Below, piece after piece: positions 1 to 7,337 of a DNA stretch of 64,000 bases. Source of the DNA: Arthrobacter sp. V1I7 (lineage in GTDB: Bacteria; Actinomycetota; Actinomycetes; Actinomycetales; Micrococcaceae); the NCBI RefSeq assembly GCF_030817015.1, contig NZ_JAUSYS010000001.1, positions 496,001 to 560,000 of the forward strand. The letters are read 5' to 3'. The notes under the pieces were generated by a model. It ran no database searches and had not been told where the DNA came from. It was given only the letters and a program-made list of their open reading frames with translations. Made by a program: the position numbers and the translations under genes. Positions within the stretch are counted from its first letter, which is position 1, and each line of letters begins with the position of its first letter.

Positions 1-142
1 CGCCCGCAGCACCAGCACCACCGGCCGGCCGTCCTCGGATACGAGCACTGGGCCGCCTCCCCGTTCTCGAGATACTTCACCCCTTGATCGAGGAGTGTAG
101 TCCGTTGTCTGGCAATGAAGTACCGGCAGGCATCTCGTCCTA

Positions 143-187
143 TTGACACTCGACGGCTCCAGGCATAGCGTACAACCAAATGGTTGT
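143..187 (+). promoter_or_regulatory. Promoter and palindromic operator of the ArsR gene
   Basis: A consensus-like promoter is visible: TTGACA at 143-148, a 17-bp spacer and TAGCGT at 166-171. Directly after it lies a perfect inverted repeat, ACAACCA-AA-TGGTTGT, at 172-187, which contains the ATG of the regulator at 180. The -10 element ends 8 nt before the ATG and there is no Shine-Dalgarno sequence, so the transcript probably starts at or within two bases of the start codon (leaderless). A repressor bound to the palindrome would cover the transcription start, so autoregulation by the ArsR protein is the natural inference. Confidence 0.7.
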
Positions 188-524
188 AGATCAGGGAAGT
201 GAGACCGACATTGACCGCCTGTTCCAGGCGTTCGCCGATGCCACCCGCCGCGACATAGTGCGCCGGGTGACTGCGGGGGAGTATTCGGTGTCCGGCCTTG
301 CCACCCTGTATGCCATGAGTTTTGCCGCCGTTCAAAAGCATGTGGCGGTGTTGGAACGCGCATCCCTGGTCACAAAGGAGAAGCGCGGAAGGGAGCAGAT
401 CGTGCGGGGCAGTCACGAAGGTCTAGAGAGAGCCCGGCGGTTGCTCGATGAGTACGAGGCGATCTGGCGGCAGCGTGCCGCGCGGATCGCAGACATCCTC
501 ACTGAAAAGCCAAACATCCTCTGA
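180..524 (+). CDS. ArsR-family winged-helix transcriptional regulator
   Basis: This 114-residue protein has the ArsR layout: an N-terminal dimerisation helix with the signature FADATRRDIVRRV (about residues 17-29) and a winged helix-turn-helix (about residues 35-78, with SFAAVQKHVAVLERASLV as the recognition region). The metal-binding ELCVCD motif of true metal sensors is absent, so it is unlikely to sense metals. It is followed after 20 bp by an AHSA1/SRPBCC gene. ArsR-SRPBCC pairs of this kind are common in actinobacteria, and the regulator probably controls its partner and itself. The ATG at 180 is chosen because it lies inside the operator just after the -10 box, consistent with a leaderless message. 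Confidence 0.85.
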   Translation: MVVDQGSETDIDRLFQAFADATRRDIVRRVTAGEYSVSGLATLYAMSFAAVQKHVAVLERASLVTKEKRGREQIVRGSHEGLERARRLLDEYEAIWRQRAARIADILTEKPNIL

Positions 525-544
525 AAAATAGGAAGGGTTGCGAA

Positions 545-1042
545 ATGACGGTTATCAGTTCCACCAAGAATCCCGAGGCCTTGAGCTTCAGCCTCATCGC
601 CGAGTTCGACGCCGGCGTTGAGAGAGTATGGCAGATCTGGGAAGACCCGCGGCAGCTTGAGCGCTGGTGGGGACCTCCCACGTGGCCGGCCACCTTCGAA
701 AGGCACGAATTCACCCCCGGCGGCGAGGCCAGCTACTACATGACGGGACCGAATGGCGAGAAGGCCCGCGGCTGGTGGCGAATCACCGACGTCCAGGCCC
801 CGACCCATCTCGAGTTTGACGACGGTTTCGCCGACGACGACGGCGCTCCCGTTGAGGCCATGGGCATCACCCATGCCACGGTGACGCTCGAGGAAATCGG
901 CGCCCGCACGCGGATGACCATTCTGTCCACGTTCGAGTCAGAAGAACAGCTGAACAAGATGGTCGAGATGGGCATGGAAGAAGGCATGAAGGAGGCCGCC
1001 GGCCAGATCGACGCTCTTCTTGCCGAGCACTCTCGTGCTTGA
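545..1042 (+). CDS. SRPBCC / AHSA1-family protein
   Basis: The 165-residue protein has the START-like fold of the AHSA1 (activator of Hsp90 ATPase-like) family. Visible hallmarks are the strand-helix beginning SLIAEFDAGVERVWQIWEDP (about 14-33), the family signature RWWGPPTWPATFERHEFTPGG (starting near residue 40) and the terminal long helix after TILSTFESEEQLNKMVEMGM. The fold makes a hydrophobic pocket, but the ligand is unknown. It is co-transcribed with the upstream ArsR gene and has a good ribosome-binding site (AGGAAGGG) before the ATG. The DNA after the stop codon holds a strong hairpin shared with the convergent DedA gene. Confidence 0.85.
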   Translation: MTVISSTKNPEALSFSLIAEFDAGVERVWQIWEDPRQLERWWGPPTWPATFERHEFTPGGEASYYMTGPNGEKARGWWRITDVQAPTHLEFDDGFADDDGAPVEAMGITHATVTLEEIGARTRMTILSTFESEEQLNKMVEMGMEEGMKEAAGQIDALLAEHSRA

Positions 1043-1078
1043 CCCTAGGGCTCCGTAACGGGCTCTGGTCAGGCAAGC

Positions 1079-1118
1079 ACGGACGACGACGGCGGGACCT
1101 CCCGCCGTCGTCGTCCGT
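1079..1118. terminator. Bidirectional hairpin terminator, copy 1 of a repeated family
   Basis: A perfect 18-bp stem (1079-1096 with 1101-1118) closes a four-base loop. The core arm is GGACGACGACGGCGGG. It sits between two convergent genes and is symmetrical, so it can end transcription from both sides. No long T-tract follows, as is usual for actinobacterial terminators. The same core recurs near 5.8 and 32.0 kb. Confidence 0.8.
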
Positions 1119-1159
1119 CTGCCCGGCGAGGGGTGCGGCCGATCTGTAGTGAAACGTGA

Positions 1160-1777
1160 CTATCGTTTGGCACGTCTCTTCCGTCTGCCTTTCCCTACCC
1201 GCCAGGTGACGATGACACCTATGGCCAGCAGGAACACGAAGACGGCAATGTCGCGCCCGGCGGCCTTGGCGACGGCCTCGTACGAATTGCCGGCCAGATA
1301 TCCAAGCAGGACAAATCCCGAACCCCACACAATGCCCCCAGCAGCATTGAAGGCGAGAAAGCGCCGGTAGGGCATGTGTGCGGCCCCGGCCAAAGCTGGT
1401 AGGACGGCACGGAAAAACGCTATGAAGCGGCCGAGGAAAACCGCCGCGCCGCCTCTGCGGCGAAGCAGATCCTGCGCCGCCTCCAACTCGCTGCGCTTGC
1501 TCCGGAAGACCCGCAGGTTAAGGAGCCGGGGACCGGCATGCTTGCCGACCGCATAGCCCACGGAATCTCCAGCGATGGCGGCGAGCACCACCAGGAGCAT
1601 CATCAACTCCAACTCGGCATTGCCGCGACTGGCGATGACCCCGCCCAGCACGGCAGCCATCTCTCCGGGCAGAACGAACCCCACGAATAGCGCGTCCTCG
1701 CCGAAGACCAGGCACGTCACGAGCACGTAGGCCAGAGCCGGCGGGACGTTCAGGAGACTGTCGAGTAACTCGGTCAT
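1160..1777 (-). CDS. DedA-family integral membrane protein
   Basis: This 205-residue protein belongs to the DedA/SNARE-associated (VTT domain) family. Characteristic features are the FVLPGE motif near residue 33, the re-entrant region GDSVGYAVGKHAG (about 70-82), and the conserved FLGRFIAFFRAVLPALAG segment (about 113-130) with the family's FxGRFxxxxR arginines. Several hydrophobic helices and a very basic C-terminal tail (KGRRKRRAKR) are visible. DedA proteins act in the cytoplasmic membrane and have been linked to lipid-carrier recycling (C55-P or phosphatidylethanolamine flipping) and membrane-potential homeostasis; the substrate here is not known. The gene lies 101 bp downstream of the DeoR regulator on the same strand and may be cotranscribed with it. 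Confidence 0.85.
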   Translation of the reverse strand: MTELLDSLLNVPPALAYVLVTCLVFGEDALFVGFVLPGEMAAVLGGVIASRGNAELELMMLLVVLAAIAGDSVGYAVGKHAGPRLLNLRVFRSKRSELEAAQDLLRRRGGAAVFLGRFIAFFRAVLPALAGAAHMPYRRFLAFNAAGGIVWGSGFVLLGYLAGNSYEAVAKAAGRDIAVFVFLLAIGVIVTWRVGKGRRKRRAKR

Positions 1778-1878
1778 GGGAGCGCTTCTTTCGCCTGTGC
1801 CGGGGCGGCGGCCTCAGGATCCTGACCTTCTGCTGCTGGCCTTTGCCATCTCGAGCGAGGCCGGGTCCCGACAGAAGC

Positions 1879-2679
1879 CTACCCCGCCTCTTCGATGGTG
1901 GCGGGAGAACCCGCGGGCGCCAGCCGCAGCCGGCCCACCCGGTCGCCGAGGATCCGGCGGGCCTCGCCGGGCAGCCCCTCGTCGCTGATGAGTTCGTCCG
2001 CTTCCTCCAAGCCGGCGATGGTGCAGATGCCGAAGGTGCCCCACTTGGTGTGGTCGGCCAGCACCACCACCCGACGGGCGGCCGCCATAAAGGCGCGGTC
2101 CGTCTCAGCTTCCAGCACGTTCGGCGTGGTGAAGCCGGCGTCGGCATCAACGCCGTGGACGCCCAGGAAGAGGACGTCCAAGTGCAGCTGCTTCAGTGCG
2201 GAGGTCGCCAGCGGCCCCACCAGCGCCTCCGAGGGCGTGCGTTCGCCGCCGGTGAGGATCACCGCCGACGGCGAGGAGCCCTGATGGAAGACGTCCGCAA
2301 TCCGCACCGAGTTCGTGACCACCGTGATCCGGGGCCCGGCGCACAGCAGCCGGGCGAGCGCCCAGGTGGTGGTGCCCGCGCTGAGGCCCACCGCCATGCC
2401 CTCGCGCACCTGGGCGGCTGCCTCCTGCGCGATTGCGGCCTTCTCCTCCTGCAGCTGCGTCACCTTCAGCTCGAAACCAGGCTCGTGGGTGCTCGCGCCG
2501 CCCGGCAGCTTGGCTCCGCCGTGGATCTTCTCCACGGCGCCGGCGGCATCCAGCGCATCGATGTCGCGCCGGACGGTCATCAGGGACACGCCCAGCAGCT
2601 GGGCGAGGTCCGCGACGCGGACGATCCGTTCACGTTGGACCTCTGCGATGATGGCGGAATGGCGGGCTGCGGCTAGCAT
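1879..2679 (-). CDS. DeoR-family transcriptional repressor
   Basis: The protein has 266 residues. Its N-terminal DeoR helix-turn-helix reads RHSAIIAEVQRERIVRVADL...GVSLMTVRRDIDAL (about residues 6-43), followed by the family linker GGAKL. The C-terminal sugar-phosphate sensor domain (about 80-240) has the usual GLSAGTTTWALARLL and VVVLADHTKWG signatures. DeoR repressors generally respond to phosphorylated sugars. It is transcribed away from galT-galK, and a palindrome lies inside the galT promoter, so it is probably the repressor of galactose catabolism; this is an inference from position. The spacing of 166 bp to galT leaves room for both promoters. Confidence 0.85.
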   Translation of the reverse strand: MLAAARHSAIIAEVQRERIVRVADLAQLLGVSLMTVRRDIDALDAAGAVEKIHGGAKLPGGASTHEPGFELKVTQLQEEKAAIAQEAAAQVREGMAVGLSAGTTTWALARLLCAGPRITVVTNSVRIADVFHQGSSPSAVILTGGERTPSEALVGPLATSALKQLHLDVLFLGVHGVDADAGFTTPNVLEAETDRAFMAAARRVVVLADHTKWGTFGICTIAGLEEADELISDEGLPGEARRILGDRVGRLRLAPAGSPATIEEAG

Positions 2680-2809
2680 GCTGCGTCCTTCGTGGTGGGC
2701 TCGCGGGAATGTGCGGAGTGGACAGCGGCGACTGCGCAGGCTTCCTCCTGCACATCGTAACTTCCGCGCGCACCAAACGCATCAACTTCGTGATTTATTT
2801 TGTGTTCTA

Positions 2810-2838
2810 TTGTTTGAAAATGTTTTCCAGTGTACAAA
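2810..2838 (+). promoter_or_regulatory. Promoter of galT with internal palindrome
   Basis: In an AT-rich patch that stands out from the GC-rich background, TTGTTT (2810-2815) and TACAAA (2833-2838) are separated by 17 bp. Between them lies the palindrome GAAAATGTTTTC (2816-2827), a plausible operator for the divergent DeoR repressor. The -10 box ends 7 nt before the galT ATG, so the message is probably leaderless. Confidence 0.5.
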
Positions 2839-2845
2839 TGAGAAC

Positions 2846-4012
2846 ATGACGCGAACCACGATGACCAGGCTGGCCGACGGCCGGGAGATCCTCTACTTTG
2901 ATGACGCAGGCTCGCCCGAACGACCCGCGGATTCCCTGGTGGACCACCGCAAACTGCCCGCCCGCCCCGAGCCCGGCCAGCTGCGCTTCGATGCGCTCAG
3001 CCGGGAATGGGTGGCCGTCGCCGCGCACCGGCAGTCGCGCACCCACCTGCCGCCCGTAGATCAGTGCCCGATCTGTCCAACCACACCGGCCAACCAGACC
3101 GAGATTCCGGCTCCGAACTATGACGTGGCCGTCTTCGAGAACCGCTTCCCCTCGCTCGGGCCGGACACGAGCGAGATCCCCTCGGCCCCGGCCTGGGGAA
3201 CGATAGCCCCTGCGGTGGGCCGCTGCGAAGTCGTGGCCTTCACCCCGGAGCACACCGGATCCTTCGCCGGCCTGGGCTGGCAGCGCACCCGGACGGTGAT
3301 CGACGCCTGGGCCCACCGGACCGCGGCCCTCAGCGACCTGCCCGGCATCGGGCAGGTCTTCCCGTTCGAAAACCGCGGAGCCGAAATCGGCGTCACCCTG
3401 CACCACCCGCACGGGCAGATTTACGCCTACCCCTACGTGACGCCCCGCGCCGCGGTCCTGGCCGCCGCGGCCGGCAAGTATTTCGACAACTCGGACGGCA
3501 CGCAAACGCTCACCTCATCCCTGCTCCGGGCCGAGCGCAGCGACGGCAGCCGCATGGTCCTCGAGGGCGAACATTTCAGCGCCTACGTTCCCTTTGCCGC
3601 GCGCTGGCCGTTGGAAGTCCACCTGGTCCCGCACCGCCAGGTCCCGGACCTGGCCGCGCTGAACGGGGCGGAACGCGACGAACTGGCGGACCTTTACCCG
3701 GAACTGCTCAAGCGTTTCGACGCACTGTACCCGACGCCCACCCCGTACATCGCGGCCTGGCACCAGGCTCCGCTGGACCCGGCCATGCGCCGCGCCGGCC
3801 AGCTGCAGCTCCAGCTGACCTCGCCCCGCCGCGCCGCCGACAAGCTCAAGTACCTGGCCGGGTCCGAAGCCGCCATGGGCGCCTTCATCAACGACACCAC
3901 GCCCGAATCCGTCGCGGCCCGGCTGCGCGAAGTGGCCGGCGAACCGGCCGGCGTCGCGACTCCCGCAACCCTGACTCCCGCCACTCTGGCCCCCGAAGGC
4001 GCTCCCGCATGA
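2846..4012 (+). CDS. galT: Galactose-1-phosphate uridylyltransferase
   Basis: This enzyme transfers UMP from UDP-glucose to galactose 1-phosphate in the Leloir pathway. The zinc-site pair CPIC (C74, C77) and the catalytic HPHGQIYAYP segment (H187-P188-H189) are intact; the covalent uridylyl-enzyme forms on the second histidine of HPH. The length is 388 residues, slightly longer than E. coli GalT because of an Ala/Pro/Thr-rich C-terminal tail. The ATG at 2846 is preferred, although no Shine-Dalgarno is visible, because a promoter ends 7 nt upstream; an in-frame ATG at 2861 is the alternative. The stop codon overlaps the galK start by four bases. Confidence 0.93.
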   Translation: MTRTTMTRLADGREILYFDDAGSPERPADSLVDHRKLPARPEPGQLRFDALSREWVAVAAHRQSRTHLPPVDQCPICPTTPANQTEIPAPNYDVAVFENRFPSLGPDTSEIPSAPAWGTIAPAVGRCEVVAFTPEHTGSFAGLGWQRTRTVIDAWAHRTAALSDLPGIGQVFPFENRGAEIGVTLHHPHGQIYAYPYVTPRAAVLAAAAGKYFDNSDGTQTLTSSLLRAERSDGSRMVLEGEHFSAYVPFAARWPLEVHLVPHRQVPDLAALNGAERDELADLYPELLKRFDALYPTPTPYIAAWHQAPLDPAMRRAGQLQLQLTSPRRAADKLKYLAGSEAAMGAFINDTTPESVAARLREVAGEPAGVATPATLTPATLAPEGAPA

Positions 4013-5181
4013 AGCCGACACCACGCACCGGCGCCGGACCGGCCAACCTGGCGGACCGTTTCGAGGCTACCTTCGGGGCGGCCCCGAACGGCGTCTGGGC
4101 CGCCCCCGGCAGGGTGAATCTGATCGGCGAGCACACGGACTACAACGAGGGCTTCGTGCTGCCTTTCGCCATCGACAAGCGGGCGACGACGGCGCTCCGG
4201 CTCCGCGGCGACTCTACAGTCCGGCTGCTTTCCACCTTCGGCGATCAGGGCCTGGTCCAGGCCGACGCCGCAGACCTTGAGCCGGGCACCGTCAAAGGCT
4301 GGGCCAAGTACCCCCTCGGCGTGGTCTGGGCTTTGCAGCAGCACGGCCTCGAGGTTTCCGGCTTCGACCTCCTGCTCGACTCCGACGTGCCCCTCGGCGC
4401 GGGATTGTCCTCCTCACACGCGATTGAGTGCGCCGTCATCACGGCCCTGAACGAACTCACCGGGGCAGGGCTTTCGGCGGAGGACATGGTCCGGCTGACC
4501 CAGCAGGCGGAAAACGCCTTCGTCGGCGCTCCGACCGGGATCATGGATCAGTCGGCCTCCCTGCGCGGGGCCGCCGGGCAGGCCGTCTTCCTCGACTGCA
4601 GGGACCAGGCCGTGCAACTTGTCCCGTTCGAGGCCCAGGAGGCCGGTCTCCTGTTGCTCGTCGTCGACACGAAGGTCTCGCACTCCCATGCCGACGGAGG
4701 CTATGCTTCCCGCCGCGCCTCCTGCGAGCTCGGCGCGGACGTCCTCGGCGTCAGGGCCTTGCGTGATGTCGCCGTCGCCGACCTTGAAGAAGCCCGCGGC
4801 CTGCTTGATCCGGTGACGTTCCGGCGGGTCCGCCACATCGTCACCGAGAACGATCGGGTGCTGCTGACCGTGGACACGCTCCGGAACCAGGGCCCGGCGC
4901 ACATCGGCCGGTTCCTCGATGCCAGCCACGTCTCCATGCGGGACGACTTCGAGATCTCCTGCCCGGAGCTCGACCTCGCCGTGGACACGGCCCGCGCCCA
5001 CGGCGCCATCGGCGCCCGCATGACCGGCGGCGGCTTCGGCGGCTCGGCCATCGCCCTGACTCCGGTGCAGGACGAGCAGCAGGTCCGCGACGCAGTCGTC
5101 CGCGCCTTTGCGGAGGCAGGATTCACCAGGCCCGATATCTTCACCGTCACGCCGGCAGCGGGAGCGGAACGCATCCGATGA
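4009..5181 (+). CDS. galK: Galactokinase
   Basis: Galactokinase phosphorylates alpha-D-galactose with ATP to galactose 1-phosphate, the substrate of the upstream GalT. The galactokinase signature GRVNLIGEHTDYNEGFVLP lies near residues 33-51, the GHMP-kinase ATP loop PLGAGLSSSHA near 128-138, and the C-terminal motif GGFGGSAIAL near 340. The length of 390 residues is normal for the family. The start overlaps the galT stop (ATGA), so the two are translationally coupled. No galE or galactose transporter is present in the window, so these functions must be encoded elsewhere. Confidence 0.94.
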   Translation: MKPTPRTGAGPANLADRFEATFGAAPNGVWAAPGRVNLIGEHTDYNEGFVLPFAIDKRATTALRLRGDSTVRLLSTFGDQGLVQADAADLEPGTVKGWAKYPLGVVWALQQHGLEVSGFDLLLDSDVPLGAGLSSSHAIECAVITALNELTGAGLSAEDMVRLTQQAENAFVGAPTGIMDQSASLRGAAGQAVFLDCRDQAVQLVPFEAQEAGLLLLVVDTKVSHSHADGGYASRRASCELGADVLGVRALRDVAVADLEEARGLLDPVTFRRVRHIVTENDRVLLTVDTLRNQGPAHIGRFLDASHVSMRDDFEISCPELDLAVDTARAHGAIGARMTGGGFGGSAIALTPVQDEQQVRDAVVRAFAEAGFTRPDIFTVTPAAGAERIR

Positions 5182-5190
5182 GGAACGAAG

Positions 5191-5437
5191 CTAGGCCGCC
5201 GGAGCGGCGCAGCCGCAGGAACTGGCAAAGACGACCGTGGGCCGGTTGGCGGAGGCGAGCAGCCTGCGGCCGGCGGTGTAGCCGCCCTCGCGGGTGAACG
5301 GTCCGCGGACAATCTGGCCTTCGGGCAGCCCCGCGTCTTCGAGTGCCTGCAGCCAGCCCTGCTCACGCCGGTCGAAGTCGTTGGCCGTATTCGTTCCCAT
5401 GACGAGGGCGATGTTGGTGTGGCCGTGGCCGATTCGG
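5191..5437 (-). pseudogene. Relic of a LacI-family regulator (internal fragment)
   Basis: About 80 codons of a LacI-type sugar-binding domain remain: a GHGHTNIALVMG segment typical of the start of the C-terminal subdomain, then RREQGWLQALEDAGLP and GYTAGRRLLASANRPTVVFA, the usual run into the second sugar-binding half. The DNA-binding domain, the first subdomain and the true C-terminus are all missing. The upstream side breaks off at about 5437 and is joined directly to the remains of a dehydrogenase gene read the other way. A galactose regulator would fit next to galTK, but the fragment is too short to prove that. Confidence 0.65.
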
Positions 5438-5456
5438 CACGTGCATAACCTGGCCG

Positions 5457-5734
5457 CACGCCGTCGTGGGCCTGACCAAGAACTCGGCGGTGATGTACGG
5501 GCCGAAGGGACTGCGCTTCAACGCCGTAGCCCCCGGGCCCACCATCACCGGCATCGTCGTCAACTGGGGCTCCCAGCTGGCGGCCGAACGCCTCGGCCCG
5601 CTGATGCAGGCCACCGTGCCCACGCCCGCCACCGCCGCGCAGCTGGCCGCTCCATCACCTTCCTGCTCAGCGAGGACGGCACCAACGTCAACGGTGCTAT
5701 CCTCGCCTCCGACGGCGGCTGGTCCGTCCTGTAG
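5457..5734 (+). pseudogene. Relic of a short-chain dehydrogenase (C-terminal half, frameshifted)
   Basis: The stretch encodes the C-terminal half of a classical SDR, starting just after the catalytic Tyr-x-x-x-Lys with HAVVGLTKNSAVMYGPKGLR and continuing through FNAVAPGP. A reading-frame change near 5650 is needed to reach the normal ending ITFLLSEDGTNVNGAILASDGGWSVL. The N-terminal Rossmann half is absent. Together with the neighbouring LacI relic it marks a deletion junction at about 5437-5457. Confidence 0.7.
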
Positions 5735-5785
5735 CGGAGCGGCGTCCGGTCCTGACGGCGCCATCGCCAGCCGAGGATGCGGAGA

Positions 5786-5812
5786 ACGACGGCGGGTGGT
5801 TCCCGCCGTCGT
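5786..5812. terminator. Hairpin terminator, copy 2 of a repeated family
   Basis: An 11-bp perfect stem (5786-5796 with 5802-5812, arm ACGACGGCGGG) closes a five-base loop and is extended outward, past a 2x2 mismatch, by three more pairs (5781-5783 with 5815-5817). It follows the SDR relic and precedes the csbD promoter. The core matches the hairpins at 1079 and 32015. Confidence 0.7.
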
Positions 5813-5826
5813 CGTCCTTCCTGCCA

Positions 5827-5855
5827 TTGGACGCGACGCCCGGCGAGATTAGGAT
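5827..5855 (+). promoter_or_regulatory. Promoter of csbD-like gene
   Basis: TTGGAC (5827-5832) and TAGGAT (5850-5855) are separated by 17 bp. This predicts a 5' leader of about 50 nt that ends in a strong AAGGAG ribosome-binding site before the ATG at 5912. Confidence 0.6.
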
Positions 5856-5911
5856 GGAGTTGTCAGCCGCCGGTGTACGCCGGCGGGCAGCGGACCACAA
5901 GGAGAAATGCC

Positions 5912-6088
5912 ATGGGTTTGGATGACAAGATCGACAACACGGCCGAGAAGCTTGGCGGCAAGAGCAAAGAAGCCGCTGGAGAAGCGACCGATGATGACCG
6001 CCTGAAGGCCGAAGGCAAGGGCGACCAGGTCAAGGCAGACCTCAAGCAGGCCGGCGAGAAAGTCAAAGACGCCTTCAAGAAGGACTGA
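5912..6088 (+). CDS. CsbD-family stress protein
   Basis: This is a 58-residue, highly charged protein of the CsbD family, with the typical heptad-like run DDKIDNTAEKLGGKSKEAAG followed by KGDQVKADLKQAGEKVKDAF. In Bacillus csbD is controlled by the general stress sigma factor; the biochemical role of the family is unknown. The ATG at 5912 is selected because AAGGAG lies eight bases upstream and a clear promoter precedes it. It is a single-gene unit closed by a strong hairpin just downstream. Confidence 0.9.
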   Translation: MGLDDKIDNTAEKLGGKSKEAAGEATDDDRLKAEGKGDQVKADLKQAGEKVKDAFKKD

Positions 6089-6114
6089 CGCCAGGGACTG
6101 ACAGACATTTGGGC

Positions 6115-6146
6115 ATAAGGTGCGGCTCCAGGGAGCCGCACCTTAT
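6115..6146 (+). terminator. Rho-independent terminator after csbD
   Basis: The arms ATAAGGTGCGGCTCC (6115-6129) and its complement (6132-6146) form a stem of about 14 pairs with a small loop, and the descending arm ends in CTTATT. It starts 26 bp after the csbD stop codon. Confidence 0.75.
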
Positions 6147-6244
6147 TGCTTAGGCCGGGACGCTGGACCGCCATATCCTGGTGTCGGTGCAGCCGGCGGA
6201 TCCTGCCGCAGAAATGCAATCCACCAGCCCGGGGAGGAGACGGA

Positions 6245-7228
6245 ATGGCCGACGCGGCAGCCGCCGAAGGGGACGGTCCGGGCGGTCCTGCCCCAGCCTC
6301 GCGCCCTCCGGCGGGGCTGCCCGCGCAGGAGCCGGATCATTCGAGGCAGCCCAGTGCCAGGGCGCGCTGGAGCAGCCGCTGGGCCACCGTCGTCGCCGTC
6401 GTGCAGCGCCTGCTCTACGTGCTGATCACCGTCGCCGTCGGCTGGGCCGTCTATTACTTCCTGCTTGCCCGGCTTGCCCGGGGCCCCGAGCAGCTGTGGG
6501 TGTTCCTGCCGGTGTGGCTGATTGGTGCTTATGCGCTCCTGCCCCGCATCCATAAGATCCTCAGCAGCCTCTACATTCCGGATTACTTCATCGGGCGTGC
6601 CCGCACCGGCGACGGCGTGCTCGGCGACCCGGTGAACCTGGCCGTCATCGGGCCCGAGCGCGAACTGCGCGAGGCCATGACCGCGGCAGGCTGGACCGAG
6701 GCCGACCCGATCACTCCCGCCACCGCGTGGCGCACCCTGACCTCCACGCTCTCGGGCAGGAGCTACCCGCAGGCGCCCGTGAGCTCCCTGTACGTTTTCG
6801 GGAAGAAGCAGGATATGGCCTTCCAACGGGAAATCGACGGAAACCCGCGCAAGCGCCACCACGTGCGGTTCTGGAAATGCCCGGAAGGCTGGAAGCTTCC
6901 GGGCGGGTTCGCCGTTGACTGGGTGGGCGCGGGCACCTACGACAAGCGGGTGGGACTCTCGCTCTTCACATTCCAGATCACGCATAAGATCGCCGATGGT
7001 ACCGATGAGGAACGCGACTTCATCATTGAAACGCTGCGAAAAGCGCGCTCGGTGGAATCCGTCCACGTCATCAAGCACTTCTTCTCCGGCTACCACCACC
7101 GCAACGGCGGGGGAGACGCGATCCGCACCGACGGCCATCTGCCAATCATCGATCTGCTCCCGCAAGGCGCCCCGAAAGCAAGCGGCGGCCCCCACGGCAG
7201 GGGAACGCCAATTCCGCGACGGCCTTAG
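6245..7228 (+). CDS. Membrane protein with LssY C-terminal-like domain
   Basis: This 327-residue protein has a Pro/Ala-rich cytoplasmic N-terminus, two close transmembrane helices (about residues 55-100, including LLYVLITVAVGWAVYYFLLA) and a soluble domain matching the LssY C-terminal family: PVNLAVIGPERELREAMTAA, then GWTEADPIT and LYVFGKKQDMAFQRE, with a conserved RHHVRFWK and a HFFSGYHHRN ending. LssY was named from a Legionella type I secretion locus, but the domain also occurs alone or with PAP2 phosphatases and its activity is unknown. The ATG at 6245 is preferred over upstream starts because GGGGAGGAG lies just before it. No partner gene is adjacent. Confidence 0.75.
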   Translation: MADAAAAEGDGPGGPAPASRPPAGLPAQEPDHSRQPSARARWSSRWATVVAVVQRLLYVLITVAVGWAVYYFLLARLARGPEQLWVFLPVWLIGAYALLPRIHKILSSLYIPDYFIGRARTGDGVLGDPVNLAVIGPERELREAMTAAGWTEADPITPATAWRTLTSTLSGRSYPQAPVSSLYVFGKKQDMAFQREIDGNPRKRHHVRFWKCPEGWKLPGGFAVDWVGAGTYDKRVGLSLFTFQITHKIADGTDEERDFIIETLRKARSVESVHVIKHFFSGYHHRNGGGDAIRTDGHLPIIDLLPQGAPKASGGPHGRGTPIPRRP

Positions 7229-7231
7229 CGC

Positions 7232-7268
7232 CCGCTCTAGTCCCCGCTCTAGTCTCCGCTCTAGTCTC
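7232..7268. repeat. Three tandem copies of a 12-bp repeat
   Basis: CCGCTCTAGTC occurs at 7232-7242, 7244-7254 and 7256-7266 with a period of 12 bp. The block lies in the 109-bp gap between the LssY-like gene and cydA. It could be a slipped-strand repeat or a regulator-binding array; nothing else identifies it. Confidence 0.6.
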
Positions 7269-7337
7269 CGCCCAACGACGGGCGTACGGTGAAAAGCAAA
7301 TTCTTGTCGGTTTCCTTGTGAAGCGGAGTTGAAGGCG

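Noticed and set aside
1..142. Minus-strand frame encoding PVLVSEDGRPVVLVLRA at the left edge
   Set aside because: It reads like protein and resembles antitoxin-type sequences, but there is no start codon in frame and too little sequence to judge.
1843..2676. Long plus-strand open frame opposite the DeoR gene
   Set aside because: It is the GC-rich antisense frame of a well-recognised regulator and has no family resemblance of its own.
2315..2845. Long upstream extension of the galT reading frame
   Set aside because: It runs antisense through the DeoR gene and across the promoter; the conserved GalT sequence begins only after 2846.
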